NCBI GenBank assembly: GCA_019120395.1
Contig: DWVD01000079.1
Coordinates: 47,639 to 111,638, forward strand
Direction: 5' to 3'
Source of the DNA: Candidatus Gemmiger faecigallinarum
Lineage (GTDB): Bacteria > Bacillota > Clostridia > Oscillospirales > Ruminococcaceae
DNA: 64,000 bases
Shown: positions 53,361-64,000 of the stretch, piece after piece
How the letters are laid out: every line of letters starts with the position of its first letter
Numbering within the stretch: position 1 is the stretch's first letter
The notes under the pieces: generated by a model
Seen by the model: only the letters and a program-made list of their open reading frames with translations
The model's database searches: none
What the model was told of the DNA's origin: nothing
Program-made: the position numbers and the translations under genes

Positions 53361-55025
53361 TTAAACCGTGCAAGCCTTCTGCCCGTTGTGCGGCAGACAG
53401 CCAGGCATGCCGTTTTGTTCCTGCAGGCCATGCGGGGGGCTGCTGCCGGCCAGCCGGCCGTTTTCCAGATACAGGACTGCATCGTACCGCGCTGCCAGAT
53501 CCCGGCTGATGTTGTGGGTGATTGTGATGAGGAGTACGCCATGCAGCGCGGCCAGCATCGCGTCGATGTGCTCTGCCGTGCGGGCGTCCAGGTTTGCGGT
53601 GATCTCGTCGGCCACCAGGATTTTGGGCCTGCGCAGGACCGCCCTTGCCAGATTGAGCCGGGCGGCCTCGCCGCCGGAGCAGGAATAGTTTTCCCGCAAA
53701 ACCTCGTCAAGACCGTGCGGGAGCTTTGCGGCAAACCCGGTCAGGCAGCATTGGTCCAGCGCCGCCCAAATCTCACTGTCCGGGTATAGGTCGCCAAGCG
53801 CAATGTTATTGCGCAGCGTATCCCGGAACACATGGGCTTTCTGATCCACATACAGCACGCCGCTTTTTCCGGCAGCGGCGCGGGGGTATTGTATGTCGCC
53901 TGCCTCAGGGCGGTAAAGCCCGGCCACCAGCCGGCCTAGCGTGGACTTGCCGCTGCCGGAAGCGCCGGCCAACAAATATTTCTTTCCCATTTGGAACGCA
54001 TAGCTGACATTTTCAACACCATTGCGCGTGCCGGGATAATGGAATGCTGCGCTTTTGCACAGCAGGCTCTCGCCCGCGCCATGCGGGAGCGGTCCGGCTG
54101 ACCGGGTGGCAAGCAGCTGTCCGCACTTTTTGCGGACAGAGTCCACTGAACGCATCCGGGCCAAAAGCGCCGGCACCTGCTCCAGCGGCGCCACCACCCC
54201 GCCGATCAGCTGTGAAATACTGACGACCAGCCCGGCGGTCATGCGCCCCTGCAGCGCAAGCGCGCCGCCCAAAAGCAGCGTAGCGATATAGGCGGCGGAA
54301 CTGCACAACCCCGAAAACCAGGCAGCAAAATACAGGCCAGCATCGACCCGGCATTCCAGCTCCTCGGTTTTGGCACTGCTGCGATGGTGCTTTTGGGCAA
54401 AAAATCGCTCTGCCCGCATCGTTTTGATGGTGGAAAAGCCATCCAGCATATCCCGTATCAGCTTGTTGTACGTCTCTTTTTGGTCAGACAGGTTCAGCTG
54501 CAACCGGTCGATCCGCCCGCCCAAAAAGCGGGGGACCAGCACCGAGACCGCGCCGGCCAGCAGAACGACGGCTGTGATCGCCGGGCTGAGACTGGCCGCT
54601 GTAAAGGCCGAGAAGAGGAAACTCCAGACCACCCGGTACAGCGCCAGCAGCGAGGCGAAATAGCAGCTGGAAACCGTTTTGGCATCGTTGGTCAAGATAG
54701 ATAGGGCGTCACTGTCCTTGGCGGCATACGCCTGATAACTCATCCGGAGGATCGCACCGCACAGGTCGTCCTTCAAAGCGATGCCGATGCGCTTTAGAAG
54801 CCGGAGGCGCAGCAGCTCCATAAAAAGCAGCAGGCAGGCGTCCAGCATCCCCCAAAAGGCAAACGCAAAGGCCCCCTTTTGGAACATAGACTCATCCATG
54901 CCCAGCACGCTGTCAAGGACCGGCTGCGCGGAAAGGGCAAAGTGCACCGACACCCAGCAGGAAACCGGAACACAGAGAATGTAGCCGATCCCGGAGATTC
55001 GGCCTTTTTGAAAATATCGTATCAT
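53361..55025 (-). CDS. ABC exporter half-transporter (fused membrane and ATPase domains)
   Basis: 554 residues. About six helices lie in residues 8-310 and the nucleotide-binding domain in 335-535. The NBD has Walker A GASGSGKST, a Q-loop in YVDQKAHVFRDT, Walker B ILVADEI and switch His in TITHNIS. The signature is CSGGE rather than LSGGQ. It is a type IV exporter probably for a peptide or lipid; substrate unknown. It stands alone between rplS and lysA, with AT-richer flanks and only a weak ribosome site (GAGG 14 bases before ATG), so it may be a later arrival. A weak promoter-like pair (TTCATA, 17, TATAAA) lies about 50 bases upstream. Confidence 0.88.
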   Translation of the reverse strand: MIRYFQKGRISGIGYILCVPVSCWVSVHFALSAQPVLDSVLGMDESMFQKGAFAFAFWGMLDACLLLFMELLRLRLLKRIGIALKDDLCGAILRMSYQAYAAKDSDALSILTNDAKTVSSCYFASLLALYRVVWSFLFSAFTAASLSPAITAVVLLAGAVSVLVPRFLGGRIDRLQLNLSDQKETYNKLIRDMLDGFSTIKTMRAERFFAQKHHRSSAKTEELECRVDAGLYFAAWFSGLCSSAAYIATLLLGGALALQGRMTAGLVVSISQLIGGVVAPLEQVPALLARMRSVDSVRKKCGQLLATRSAGPLPHGAGESLLCKSAAFHYPGTRNGVENVSYAFQMGKKYLLAGASGSGKSTLGRLVAGLYRPEAGDIQYPRAAAGKSGVLYVDQKAHVFRDTLRNNIALGDLYPDSEIWAALDQCCLTGFAAKLPHGLDEVLRENYSCSGGEAARLNLARAVLRRPKILVADEITANLDARTAEHIDAMLAALHGVLLITITHNISRDLAARYDAVLYLENGRLAGSSPPHGLQEQNGMPGCLPHNGQKACTV

Positions 55026-55280
55026 CGTTTATTCCAACCTCAATGTTTGATGTTTGTCTTTTTTTTATAAAAAGGCCAGATCATTTTATGAAGTTTGGAA
55101 TCACGCGTCGATCCGAAAATCCGCTTCTATCATCTCCCGCCAGGCCGCATCCGTTTTGCGTGCAGGGTCAAAACGGCTATAAGATCAAGAGCACAGCGCC
55201 CTTGTCGCAGCAATTTTATACAGCGTCAGGAAAATATACTCCGGGCATTTCCATCCGCCGCGGCAGGCCCTGCCCTGCCT

Positions 55281-56552
55281 TCACAGCTTGAGTTTTTTGT
55301 AGTAAGGGGTGCAGTCCAGCGTGGCAAAGTAATCGGCCGGGGTCTCGGCGCGGCGGATCAGCTGGTGGGAGCCGTCCTCTTTCAGCAGCACCTCGGCGCT
55401 GCGCAGCTTGCCGTTGTAGTTATAGCCCATCGAGAACCCGTGGGCGCCGGTGTCGTGGATGACCAGAATGTCGCCCTTGTCGATTTGGGGCAGCATGCGG
55501 TCGATGGCAAACTTGTCGTTGTTCTCGCACAGGCCGCCGGTGACGTCGTACTTGTGGTCGCAGGGGGCGTCCTCCTTGCCCAGCACGGTGATGTGGTGGT
55601 AGCTGCCGTACATGGCCGGGCGCATCAGGTTGGCTGCGCAGGCGTCCACGCCGATGTACTCTTTATAGATGTGCTTTTCGTGGATGGCGGTGGTGACCAG
55701 GCAGCCGTATGGCGCCAGCATAAAGCGGCCCATCTCGGTAAAGATGGCGATGTCGCCCATGCCCTCCGGCACCAGGATCTCCTCAAACTTTTTGCGCACA
55801 CCCTCGCCGATGGCCAGGATGTCGTTTTCCCGCTGTTCGGGGCGGTAGGCGATGCCCACGCCGCCGGACAGGTTGATATACTTGATCTTTGCGCCGGTGC
55901 GCTTGTGCAGGCGGACGGCCAGCTCAAACAGGATGCCGGCCAGTTCCGGATAGTAATCGTCGGTGACGGTGTTGCTGGCCAGGAAGGCGTGGATGCCGAA
56001 CTCCTCGGCGCCCATGGCCATCAGGCGGGTGTAGGCCTCGGCCATCTGGTTTTCGGTCATGCCGTACTTGGCATCGCCGGGGTTGTCCATGATGCCGTTG
56101 CCCAAATCAAAGGTGCCGCCGGGATTGTAGCGGCAGAACACCGTTTTGGGCACGCCGGCCACTTTGGCCAGGAAATCCACATGGGTCAGGTCGTCCAGAT
56201 TGATGAAAGCGCCCAGGTCGTAGGCCTTTTTCATATCCTCGGCCGGGGTGTCGTTGGAGGAAAACATGATCTCGCTGCCGGCAAAGCCGCAGGCTTCGGA
56301 CAGCTGCAGCTCGGTATAGCTGGAGCAGTCCACACCGCAGCCCTCCTCCCTGAGGATAGAGAGCAGATAGGGGTTGGGCGTGGCCTTGACGGCGAAATAT
56401 TCCTTGAAGCCCTTGTTCCAGGCAAAAGCCTGGTTGACGCGGCGGGCGTTTTCGCGGATGCCCTTCTCGTCATACAGGTGGAACGGCGTGGGCACATCGG
56501 CAAGGATGTCCTGCGCCTGGTTCAGCGTGATGAACGGCCTTTTCTGTGACAT
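55281..56552 (-). CDS. lysA: Diaminopimelate decarboxylase
   Basis: 423 residues. The alanine-racemase-like fold has the PLP lysine in YFAVKATPNP (Lys56). A SSNDTPAEDMKKAY block, the LSGGVGIAYRPEQ glycine loop near residue 230 and the C-terminal DTGAHGFSMGYNYNG signature follow. It makes lysine from meso-diaminopimelate, the last step after asd, dapA and dapB at 4-7 kb. The start at 56552 has AAGGGGAAG upstream. No riboswitch precedes it. Confidence 0.97.
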   Translation of the reverse strand: MSQKRPFITLNQAQDILADVPTPFHLYDEKGIRENARRVNQAFAWNKGFKEYFAVKATPNPYLLSILREEGCGVDCSSYTELQLSEACGFAGSEIMFSSNDTPAEDMKKAYDLGAFINLDDLTHVDFLAKVAGVPKTVFCRYNPGGTFDLGNGIMDNPGDAKYGMTENQMAEAYTRLMAMGAEEFGIHAFLASNTVTDDYYPELAGILFELAVRLHKRTGAKIKYINLSGGVGIAYRPEQRENDILAIGEGVRKKFEEILVPEGMGDIAIFTEMGRFMLAPYGCLVTTAIHEKHIYKEYIGVDACAANLMRPAMYGSYHHITVLGKEDAPCDHKYDVTGGLCENNDKFAIDRMLPQIDKGDILVIHDTGAHGFSMGYNYNGKLRSAEVLLKEDGSHQLIRRAETPADYFATLDCTPYYKKLKL

Positions 56553-56668
56553 ACTTTCTTCCCCTTTCGGCGGAAGGGGGCTGTTCCCTTCCGCTGGCTG
56601 CCCGTTCTCCCCTTCCCACAGGGCGGTTTGCACAATAACGAGCAGAGTTTTTATACAATATGGCTTAC

Positions 56669-56697
56669 ATTATACGTCCTTGCAATGCCCAAGGCAA
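56669..56697 (-). promoter_or_regulatory. Promoter of lysA
   Basis: Minus strand TTGCCT, 17 bases, TATAAT, starting five bases after the ligA stop codon. Confidence 0.75.
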
Positions 56698-56701
56698 GCC
56701 C

Positions 56702-58995
<2,294 letters not shown>

Positions 58996-59005
58996 ACATA
59001 AAGGA

Positions 59006-59079
<74 letters not shown>

Positions 59080-59115
59080 ACAGGTTGTTCTTGCCTGGGG
59101 CGTGCTGCGCTAGAT

Positions 59116-59145
59116 ATATTACCATACGCCCCCGGCAAAAGTCAA
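59116..59145 (-). promoter_or_regulatory. Promoter of the tRNA-Arg-His-Gln cluster
   Basis: Minus strand TTGACT, 18 bases, TAATAT, about 40 bases before tRNA-Arg. Confidence 0.8.
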
Positions 59146-59220
59146 TACTTTCCGGCAAATTATTTTTTAGTCCCTGTTTTACCCCTGCCGCAGGGCTCGC
59201 GGACGCGCCCCGCCCTGCGC

Positions 59221-59265
59221 AAAATAAAGGGCCGGGGCCGCACATACGCGCGGTTCCGGCCCTTT
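59221..59265 (-). terminator. Terminator after the HPr-like gene
   Basis: AAAGGGCCGG and CCGGCCCTTT arms (59226-59235, 59256-59265) with an inner GC stem, followed by TTTATTTT on the minus strand. Confidence 0.85.
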
Positions 59266-59284
59266 TGTCACTTCGCCGCAGCGC

Positions 59285-59506
59285 TTACTGCTGCAGCGAG
59301 CTTACCACACGGTTCAGCTCGCCTTCGTCCTCGCAGACGATTTTGACCGGCTGGCTGAAATCCAGGCTCATCATGCCCAGGATGCTTTTTGCATCGGCAA
59401 CGCTGCCCTTAACGTCATGCACGCCGACCTCATTGCGGCATTTTGTAGCGGCAGAGACGATCCCCTGCACTTCCGTGAAGTTGGAAACCTTAACTTGCCT
59501 TACCAT
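59285..59506 (-). CDS. HPr-family regulatory protein lacking the phosphotransfer histidine
   Basis: 73 residues. The C-terminal half matches HPr around Ser46 (VADAKSILGMMSLDFSQPVKI). The N-terminal GLHARPA loop carrying His15 is missing or shortened (SNFTEVQGIVSAATK). It cannot act as a classical phosphocarrier of the sugar phosphotransferase system. With Ser46 retained it may be a Crh-like partner phosphorylated by HPr kinase, or a structural relative with another role. The ribosome site is GGAGGG. It is a single-gene unit with its own promoter and terminator. Confidence 0.85.
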   Translation of the reverse strand: MVRQVKVSNFTEVQGIVSAATKCRNEVGVHDVKGSVADAKSILGMMSLDFSQPVKIVCEDEGELNRVVSSLQQ

Positions 59507-59575
59507 AATTTCATTCCCTCCATTATTCCCGGCGGGGCGGCGCAGACTGCACTGCGCGCTGTTCCCCGCAGCATC

Positions 59576-59584
59576 ATTATAGCA
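59576..59584 (-). promoter_or_regulatory. Extended -10 promoter of the HPr-like gene
   Basis: Minus strand TGCTATAAT (TGN plus a perfect -10) and no good -35. A second possible pair (TTGATT, 17, TAAGAT) lies further upstream in the AT-rich block. Confidence 0.65.
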
Positions 59585-59845
59585 TAAGTCTTGCCAACGG
59601 CCGGTTTTCTGAACCAGTCAAAACGCGTTTTCCCCGTTTTGTACAATCCGCACAACAAACAAATCTTAATTTTGACGTTTTAACCAATCAATTTGTTCAT
59701 TCGCTTTTGTTTTCTAAATTATTTTGTATTTTAAGATCTTGAATTTTGCAGATTAAGCTCATTTATTTGCAAAGCAAAACCGCGCCAACCTTTGCCCTGC
59801 GCCGCCCGGGCGGTGCAGAGCAGGCCGGAAACATCTCTCCATATC
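59585..59845. other. AT-rich gene-free block
   Basis: About 260 bases without a supported gene. The part from 59640 to 59770 is strikingly rich in A and T runs compared with the GC-rich surroundings. It separates the tex terminator from the HPr-like promoter. Confidence 0.5.
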
Positions 59846-59889
59846 AAAAAACGCGGCCGCCCGCGCAGTTCCCGGTCGGCCGCTTTTTT
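59846..59889 (-). terminator. Terminator after tex
   Basis: GCGGCCG and CGGCCGC arms extended by A6/T6 (59846-59859 with 59877-59889), giving a strong stem ending in TTTTTT on the minus strand. Confidence 0.88.
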
Positions 59890-59895
59890 GTCATG

Positions 59896-62091
59896 TCATA
59901 CGCCGGCGCCCGGCTGGGGCACGCCTTTCATGGTCAGGGCAATGCGCTTCTTTTTCCCGTCGACGCTCAGCACCCGGACGCGGACCACATCGCCCACCTT
60001 CAGCACATCCCGCGGATGCTTGACGAAGCGGTCGGAGATCTGGGAGATATGCACCAGGCCGTCCTGGTGCACGCCGATGTCCACAAAAGCGCCGAAGTCG
60101 ATGACGTTTCGCACGGTGCCGGTCATCTTCATGCCCTCTTTCAGGTCCTCCAGCCCCATCACGTCGCTGCGCAGAAGCGGCTTGGGCAGGCTGTCGCGCA
60201 CATCGCGGCCGGGCTTTTTCAGTTCGGCCACAATATCGCGCAGGGTGGGTTCGCCCACGCCCAGCTGCACGCACAGGCCGGGCGCGCCCAGCTGCGCCAC
60301 GCGGGCGTCCAGTTCCGCCATGGCCGGCGTGCCGATGTCCGCCGCCTTGTAGCCGCAGGCCTGCAGCAGCGCTTTGGCCGCCGGGTAGCTTTCCGGATGG
60401 ACGGCGGTCTCGTCCAGCTTGTTCTTGGCGCCGGGCAGGCGCAGGAAGCCTGCGCACTGCTCAAAGGCCTTTGGCCCCAGGCCCTTGACCTTTTTCAGCT
60501 CGGTGCGGCTGGCAAAGGGGCCTTCGGCCTCCCGGCGGGCCACAATGTTTTTGGCGGTGGCGGCGGTGATGCCCGCCACCCGGCGCAGAAGCGGCGCCGA
60601 GGCGGTGTTCAGGTCGACGCCCACCGAGTTGACGCAGTCCTCCACCACGCCGTCCAGCGTCTCGTTCAGCCGCTTTTGGGGCATGTCGTGCTGGTACTGG
60701 CCCACGCCCACCGCCTTGGGGTCGATCTTGACCAGCTCGGCCAGGGGGTCCTGCAGGCGCCGGGCGATGGACACCGCGCTGCGCAGGTTGACGTCAAACT
60801 GGGGGAATTCCTCCGCCGCCAGCTTGGAGGCCGAGTAAACACTGGCTCCCGCCTCGCTGACGACCATGTACTGCAGGTGCAGCCCGTCGCTCTCGGCCAG
60901 CTCGCGGATGACGTCGGCGGCAAACTGCTCGGTCTCGCGGCCAGCAGTGCCGTTGCCGATGGCCAGCACCTCCACATGGTTCTGCCGGATCATCCGCTTG
61001 ACGGCGGCCTTGGCCTGGTCCACTTTTTTGAATTCCGGCACCGGGTAGACGACGCCGGTGTCCAGCACGCGGCCGGTGGCGTCCACCACCGCCACCTTGC
61101 AGCCCATGCGGTAGCCGGGGTCCAGCCCCATGACCACCTTGCCGCGGATGGGCGGCTGCATCAAAAGCTGGCGCAGGTTATCGCCAAACACCTGGATGGC
61201 GCCCTCGGCGGCTTTGTCGGAAAGCTCGCTCCGTAGCTCGGTCTCCAGGCTGGGGTGGATCAGCCGCTTGTAGGCGTCCAGTGCGGCGGCCTCCACAATG
61301 GCGGCGCTGGGCCCGCCGGCGCGGCGGACAAACAGCTTGGCCGCGATGGCCGCTGCCCGGTCGGCTTCCACCTGGATGGATACCTTCAAAAAGCCTTCCC
61401 GCTCGCCCCGGTCCAGCGCCAGGATGCGGTGGCCGGGGAGCTTGGAGACAGGCTCGGTGTAATCGTAATACTGGGCGTAGACGCTGTCCTCCTCTTTGGC
61501 TTTGACGCTGTGCACCAGGCCGAAGGCCCGGTAAAAACGGCGCAGCTCCGCCCGGCAGCGGGCGTCGTCAGAGATCTGCTCGGCCAGGATGTCCTGCGCG
61601 CCGGCCAGGGCGGCGGCCGCGTCGGGGACCTCGTCGTTTGTGTATTTGGCAGCTTCCGCCGCCGGGTCAAAGCCGGAATTTTGCCGCAGGATCGCATCCG
61701 CCAGCGGCTGCAGACCGCGGGCGCGGGCAATGCTGGCGCGGGTCTTGCGCTTGGGCTTGTAGGGTCGGTAGAGGTCCTCCACCTCGGCCAGCGTTTTGGC
61801 CGCGGCAATGCCGGCCTGCAGTTCCGGCGTCATGGCGTTCTGCTCGGTGATGCTGCGGCTGACTTCCTCCTTGCGGGCGTCCAGGCCGCGCAGGTAGTCC
61901 AGACGCTCGCCCAGGCGGCGCAGCACCTGGTCGTCCATCGAGCCAGTGGCCTCCTTGCGGTAGCGGGCGATGAAGGGGATGGTGTTGCCCTCGTCGATCA
62001 GTTTTACGGCGCCCTCCACGTACCGGGGGGCCAGCTCAAACTCCTGGGCAAGCTGGGAAATATGGGGGTTGGGGGTCGTGGTCTCGCTCAT
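59896..62091 (-). CDS. tex: Tex-family S1 RNA-binding protein
   Basis: 731 residues, usual length. The N-terminal helical region has the TIPFIARYRKEATGSMDD signature near residue 40. The YqgF/RNase H-like domain is near 320-450 with GLDPGYRMGCKVAVVD. Helix-hairpin-helix motifs lie near 480-570 (LNTASAPLLRRVAGI and KVKGLGPKAFEQCAG), and a C-terminal S1 domain (about 650-725) contains GMKMTGTVRNVIDFGAFVDIG. It is a conserved cytoplasmic nucleic-acid-binding protein linked to transcription. Its ATG overlaps the stop of the upstream membrane protein gene (ATGA). Confidence 0.97.
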   Translation of the reverse strand: MSETTTPNPHISQLAQEFELAPRYVEGAVKLIDEGNTIPFIARYRKEATGSMDDQVLRRLGERLDYLRGLDARKEEVSRSITEQNAMTPELQAGIAAAKTLAEVEDLYRPYKPKRKTRASIARARGLQPLADAILRQNSGFDPAAEAAKYTNDEVPDAAAALAGAQDILAEQISDDARCRAELRRFYRAFGLVHSVKAKEEDSVYAQYYDYTEPVSKLPGHRILALDRGEREGFLKVSIQVEADRAAAIAAKLFVRRAGGPSAAIVEAAALDAYKRLIHPSLETELRSELSDKAAEGAIQVFGDNLRQLLMQPPIRGKVVMGLDPGYRMGCKVAVVDATGRVLDTGVVYPVPEFKKVDQAKAAVKRMIRQNHVEVLAIGNGTAGRETEQFAADVIRELAESDGLHLQYMVVSEAGASVYSASKLAAEEFPQFDVNLRSAVSIARRLQDPLAELVKIDPKAVGVGQYQHDMPQKRLNETLDGVVEDCVNSVGVDLNTASAPLLRRVAGITAATAKNIVARREAEGPFASRTELKKVKGLGPKAFEQCAGFLRLPGAKNKLDETAVHPESYPAAKALLQACGYKAADIGTPAMAELDARVAQLGAPGLCVQLGVGEPTLRDIVAELKKPGRDVRDSLPKPLLRSDVMGLEDLKEGMKMTGTVRNVIDFGAFVDIGVHQDGLVHISQISDRFVKHPRDVLKVGDVVRVRVLSVDGKKKRIALTMKGVPQPGAGV

Positions 62092-64000
62092 GGTCTCTCC
62101 TCGTTTTCGGTCAGCCGGATCTCTCCGGTGGGAAGGTCGGTGTTCGGGTGCTCCGCAGGCGGTTCCCCTGCCCCGCCGTCATCCGGCCCATCGGGCCGGG
62201 GCGGGCCGGGCTGCGGCTCGACGTCCAAAATCGGCTCCGGCGCGGCGGGGACCGCCGCAGGCATTGCATGCTGTTTGCCGCGGCGCAGCCAGAGCAAATA
62301 CAGCGCATAGGCCGCCAGCCCCGTCAGCGTGACGGCAAGGCCGACGTCCAGGCCGGGCGTTCGGTAGGTAAAGACGATCTCGGCATGGCCGGCGGGCACG
62401 CGCACCGCCATCAGGCCGTTGTCCACCTTCTCGATCCGGGCGGCCTGGCCGTTGACGGTGGCGGTAAAGCCGTCGTCGTAAGGGACGCTGAAAAAGACCA
62501 GCTGGTCGGAATCGTAGTCGGTCACTACGGTAAAGCCGGTGCGGGTGGCCGTGAACTCCGTAACGCCTGCGGCGCGTCGGTCGCTGCAGTCCTGCACGTA
62601 ATCGTCGTATCCCCGGTCTGTCAGGGAAGCGTCCGGCAGGGGCGAAAGGATATCCGAATAACGGGCGATCTGCTCCTCGTCCAGCAGCACGGCGCGCATC
62701 AGGATGTTGCCGCGCTCGTCCTCCGGCACCGACTCGAACTGCTCCTGCGTGATGTAATACCGGTAGGCAAAGCCCATGGGGACGTAGTTGTCGTTTTCAT
62801 AGATTTGGTAACTGCCAACCTCGTCCGCCAGGGTCCAGCCTTCCAGCCCCAGCTCCTGCCAGTCGTTCAGCTTGTCCAGCGGCACCAGGGTGTAGCGCAC
62901 GCTCAGCAGCCCGCGCAGGGCGTACAGTTCAAAGTCCGGCTTGGAGTTGACGTCGCGGGTCACGCCCACGGTGGGGTAAAACTCCAGGATGTGCGGCGCC
63001 ACGGTGGAGTGGAAGAACTGGATGCAGCTCTTGTCCAGCCAGATGCCCATATTGTTGTAGCATTCATAGGCGTCCAGGCGGTAGAAGCTATCCGACGGCA
63101 GCGCGGCGTTGACGTCGTCGGCCTCGTTGTAGGTCTGCTGGACGAAGTCGGCGTCGTTGTACCACTGGGCGTACTTGGTGATGGAGATGTGCACCGTGCC
63201 GTACAGCCAGCTGAAACCCATGACCGCCGCCAGCAAAACCGGGAAATAATGCCGCGTATGGCGGAAGAACCGCACAATGACGGCAAACAGCACCACGCCC
63301 AGCACGCTGATGCCGAAGATGGCCCAGAACCGCGCCTGATTGTCCACCACGCCCAGCACAAAGTTGCCGTCCGCATCCTGGTTGGGCACCAGCGCAAAGG
63401 CCGCCGCCGACAGCGTAAAGATCGCCACCAGCCGGTTTGCGCCCCAGAGGTTGGCGGTCTCGTCCTGCAGGGCCATGGCCGACGCGCCGCACAGGACCAG
63501 AATGGGCATATAGTACCAGCGGGCATAGTAGCTGGAATTGAGGGCATAAAAGGCGCTGTTGAGCACCGGCACCATGGCGCAGACCAGGCTGATCTTCAAG
63601 ATCAGCGTAAAGGGGTGACGCCGGCGCTTGCGGCAGAACGCCAGCCCCGCCGCAATGCCCACCACCGGCAGGTAAACGGACATGCTGGTCCATTTGAGCA
63701 CCCCTTCGCTGAACATATCGGTCAGGTAGGGGGCGTCCGGCATCAGGAACATGCTGTACAAAATGGCCAGATACTGCTGCGAATTGCCGTACACCAGGTA
63801 GCCGTAGCCGGTAAATGGGTCGATGGTGCGGGGGTTCTGCAAAAGCGACAGCACGGTGGGCACCAGCAAAAGCGCCCCCGCCGCACAGCCGATGACCGTT
63901 TCCAGCGCCAGCGTGCCAAAGCGTTTGAGGTTGATGTGGTACTTGCGCGCCGCACACATGCAGATAAAGTACAGCACCAGGAACACCGCCTGCCCGGCAA
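62088..64000 (-). CDS. YfhO-family membrane protein (N-terminus beyond right edge)
   Basis: The frame is open to the window edge, giving about 636 residues of the C-terminal part. About eight hydrophobic helices come first, then a soluble extracytoplasmic region (about 300-560 of the visible part). That region has SFYRLDAYECYNNMGIWLD and LRGLLSVRYTLVP, typical of YfhO-like proteins. A last helix and a Pro-rich cytosolic tail follow. YfhO of Bacillus is involved in glycosylating lipoteichoic acid. It is translationally coupled to tex by ATGA. No start is visible in the window. Confidence 0.82.
   Translation of the reverse strand, partial: AGQAVFLVLYFICMCAARKYHINLKRFGTLALETVIGCAAGALLLVPTVLSLLQNPRTIDPFTGYGYLVYGNSQQYLAILYSMFLMPDAPYLTDMFSEGVLKWTSMSVYLPVVGIAAGLAFCRKRRRHPFTLILKISLVCAMVPVLNSAFYALNSSYYARWYYMPILVLCGASAMALQDETANLWGANRLVAIFTLSAAAFALVPNQDADGNFVLGVVDNQARFWAIFGISVLGVVLFAVIVRFFRHTRHYFPVLLAAVMGFSWLYGTVHISITKYAQWYNDADFVQQTYNEADDVNAALPSDSFYRLDAYECYNNMGIWLDKSCIQFFHSTVAPHILEFYPTVGVTRDVNSKPDFELYALRGLLSVRYTLVPLDKLNDWQELGLEGWTLADEVGSYQIYENDNYVPMGFAYRYYITQEQFESVPEDERGNILMRAVLLDEEQIARYSDILSPLPDASLTDRGYDDYVQDCSDRRAAGVTEFTATRTGFTVVTDYDSDQLVFFSVPYDDGFTATVNGQAARIEKVDNGLMAVRVPAGHAEIVFTYRTPGLDVGLAVTLTGLAAYALYLLWLRRGKQHAMPAAVPAAPEPILDVEPQPGPPRPDGPDDGGAGEPPAEHPNTDLPTGEIRLTENEERP

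Noticed and set aside
56553..56668. Possible lysine riboswitch before lysA
   Set aside because: The leader is only about 110 bases and contains none of the L-box core motifs.

Overview
This window is ordinary chromosomal DNA from a GC-rich, low-redundancy Firmicute. The signals are strong Shine-Dalgarno sequences, sigma-A promoters (TTGACA-17-TATAAT types), a lysine riboswitch ahead of asd-dapA-dapB, an alanyl T-box ahead of alaS, a CIRCE operator at groES-groEL, a fused SecDF and a tricistronic gerA-type spore germination operon. Gene content (DUF4358 lipoprotein, DHHW/MBOAT pair, DUF6311, DUF1540, N-terminal-rubredoxin rubrerythrin, Toprim-DUF4093 RNase M5-like protein) fits a clostridial gut anaerobe of the Oscillospiraceae/Ruminococcaceae (cluster IV) type. 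The ger genes suggest it, or a recent ancestor, can sporulate. Genus and species cannot be fixed from the sequence alone. I saw no rRNA, IS element, prophage, integrase, CRISPR array or replication origin.

Layout. 1-3.4 kb (minus): a YdcF-like fragment, deoB, tRNA-Arg(CCT) and queA. 3.6-8.7 kb (plus): a lysine-riboswitch-controlled asd-dapA-dapB run, then a CapA-like protein overlapping dapB and an orphan ACT-domain protein. 9.0-12.3 kb (minus): a tightly coupled ECF sigma factor, small membrane protein, ABC ATPase and ABC permease. 12.5-13.8 kb (minus): rubrerythrin and a Gx-transporter family protein. 14.05-17.4 kb (plus): a DUF4358 lipoprotein, an MBOAT acyltransferase and a DHHW protein, which look like a surface-polymer acylation module. 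17.5-20.8 kb (minus): gerA-gerB-gerC. 20.9-22.06 kb (plus): DUF421 and DUF4363-like genes. 22.0-26.5 kb (minus): an aminotransferase, secDF, nrdR and tRNA-Leu. 26.7-29.6 kb (plus): DUF6311 and an RluD-type pseudouridine synthase.

29.7-41.2 kb (minus): alpha/beta hydrolase, vanZ-like, class B PBP, then T-box-alaS, HIT, phosphoribosyltransferase, comEC, holA and a Toprim-DUF4093 protein fused in frame to DUF3795. 41.7-47.5 kb (minus): the proteostasis block of tig-clpP-clpX and groES-groEL. 47.6-50.1 kb: a metallophosphoesterase (minus), a tiny DUF1540 gene (plus) and thrC (minus). 50.2-53.1 kb (minus): rplS-lepB-rbgA-rnhB-yraN. 53.4-55.0 kb: an isolated ABC exporter. 55.3-59.1 kb (minus): lysA, ligA and a tRNA-Gln/His/Arg cluster. 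59.3-64 kb (minus): an HPr-like protein, an AT-rich gap, tex, and a YfhO-type membrane protein that runs off the right edge.

Functional threads: the diaminopimelate/lysine route (asd, dapA, dapB, lysA) is spread over two loci, with the riboswitch only on the asd locus, and thrC uses the other aspartate branch. The most unusual points are the RNase M5-like/DUF3795 fusion with a strong internal start, an HPr homologue lacking the phosphorylatable His loop, the ECF-ABC operon with a candidate membrane anti-sigma factor, a terminator for nrdR placed antisense inside another gene's coding end, and a 10-bp inverted repeat in the PBP leader.
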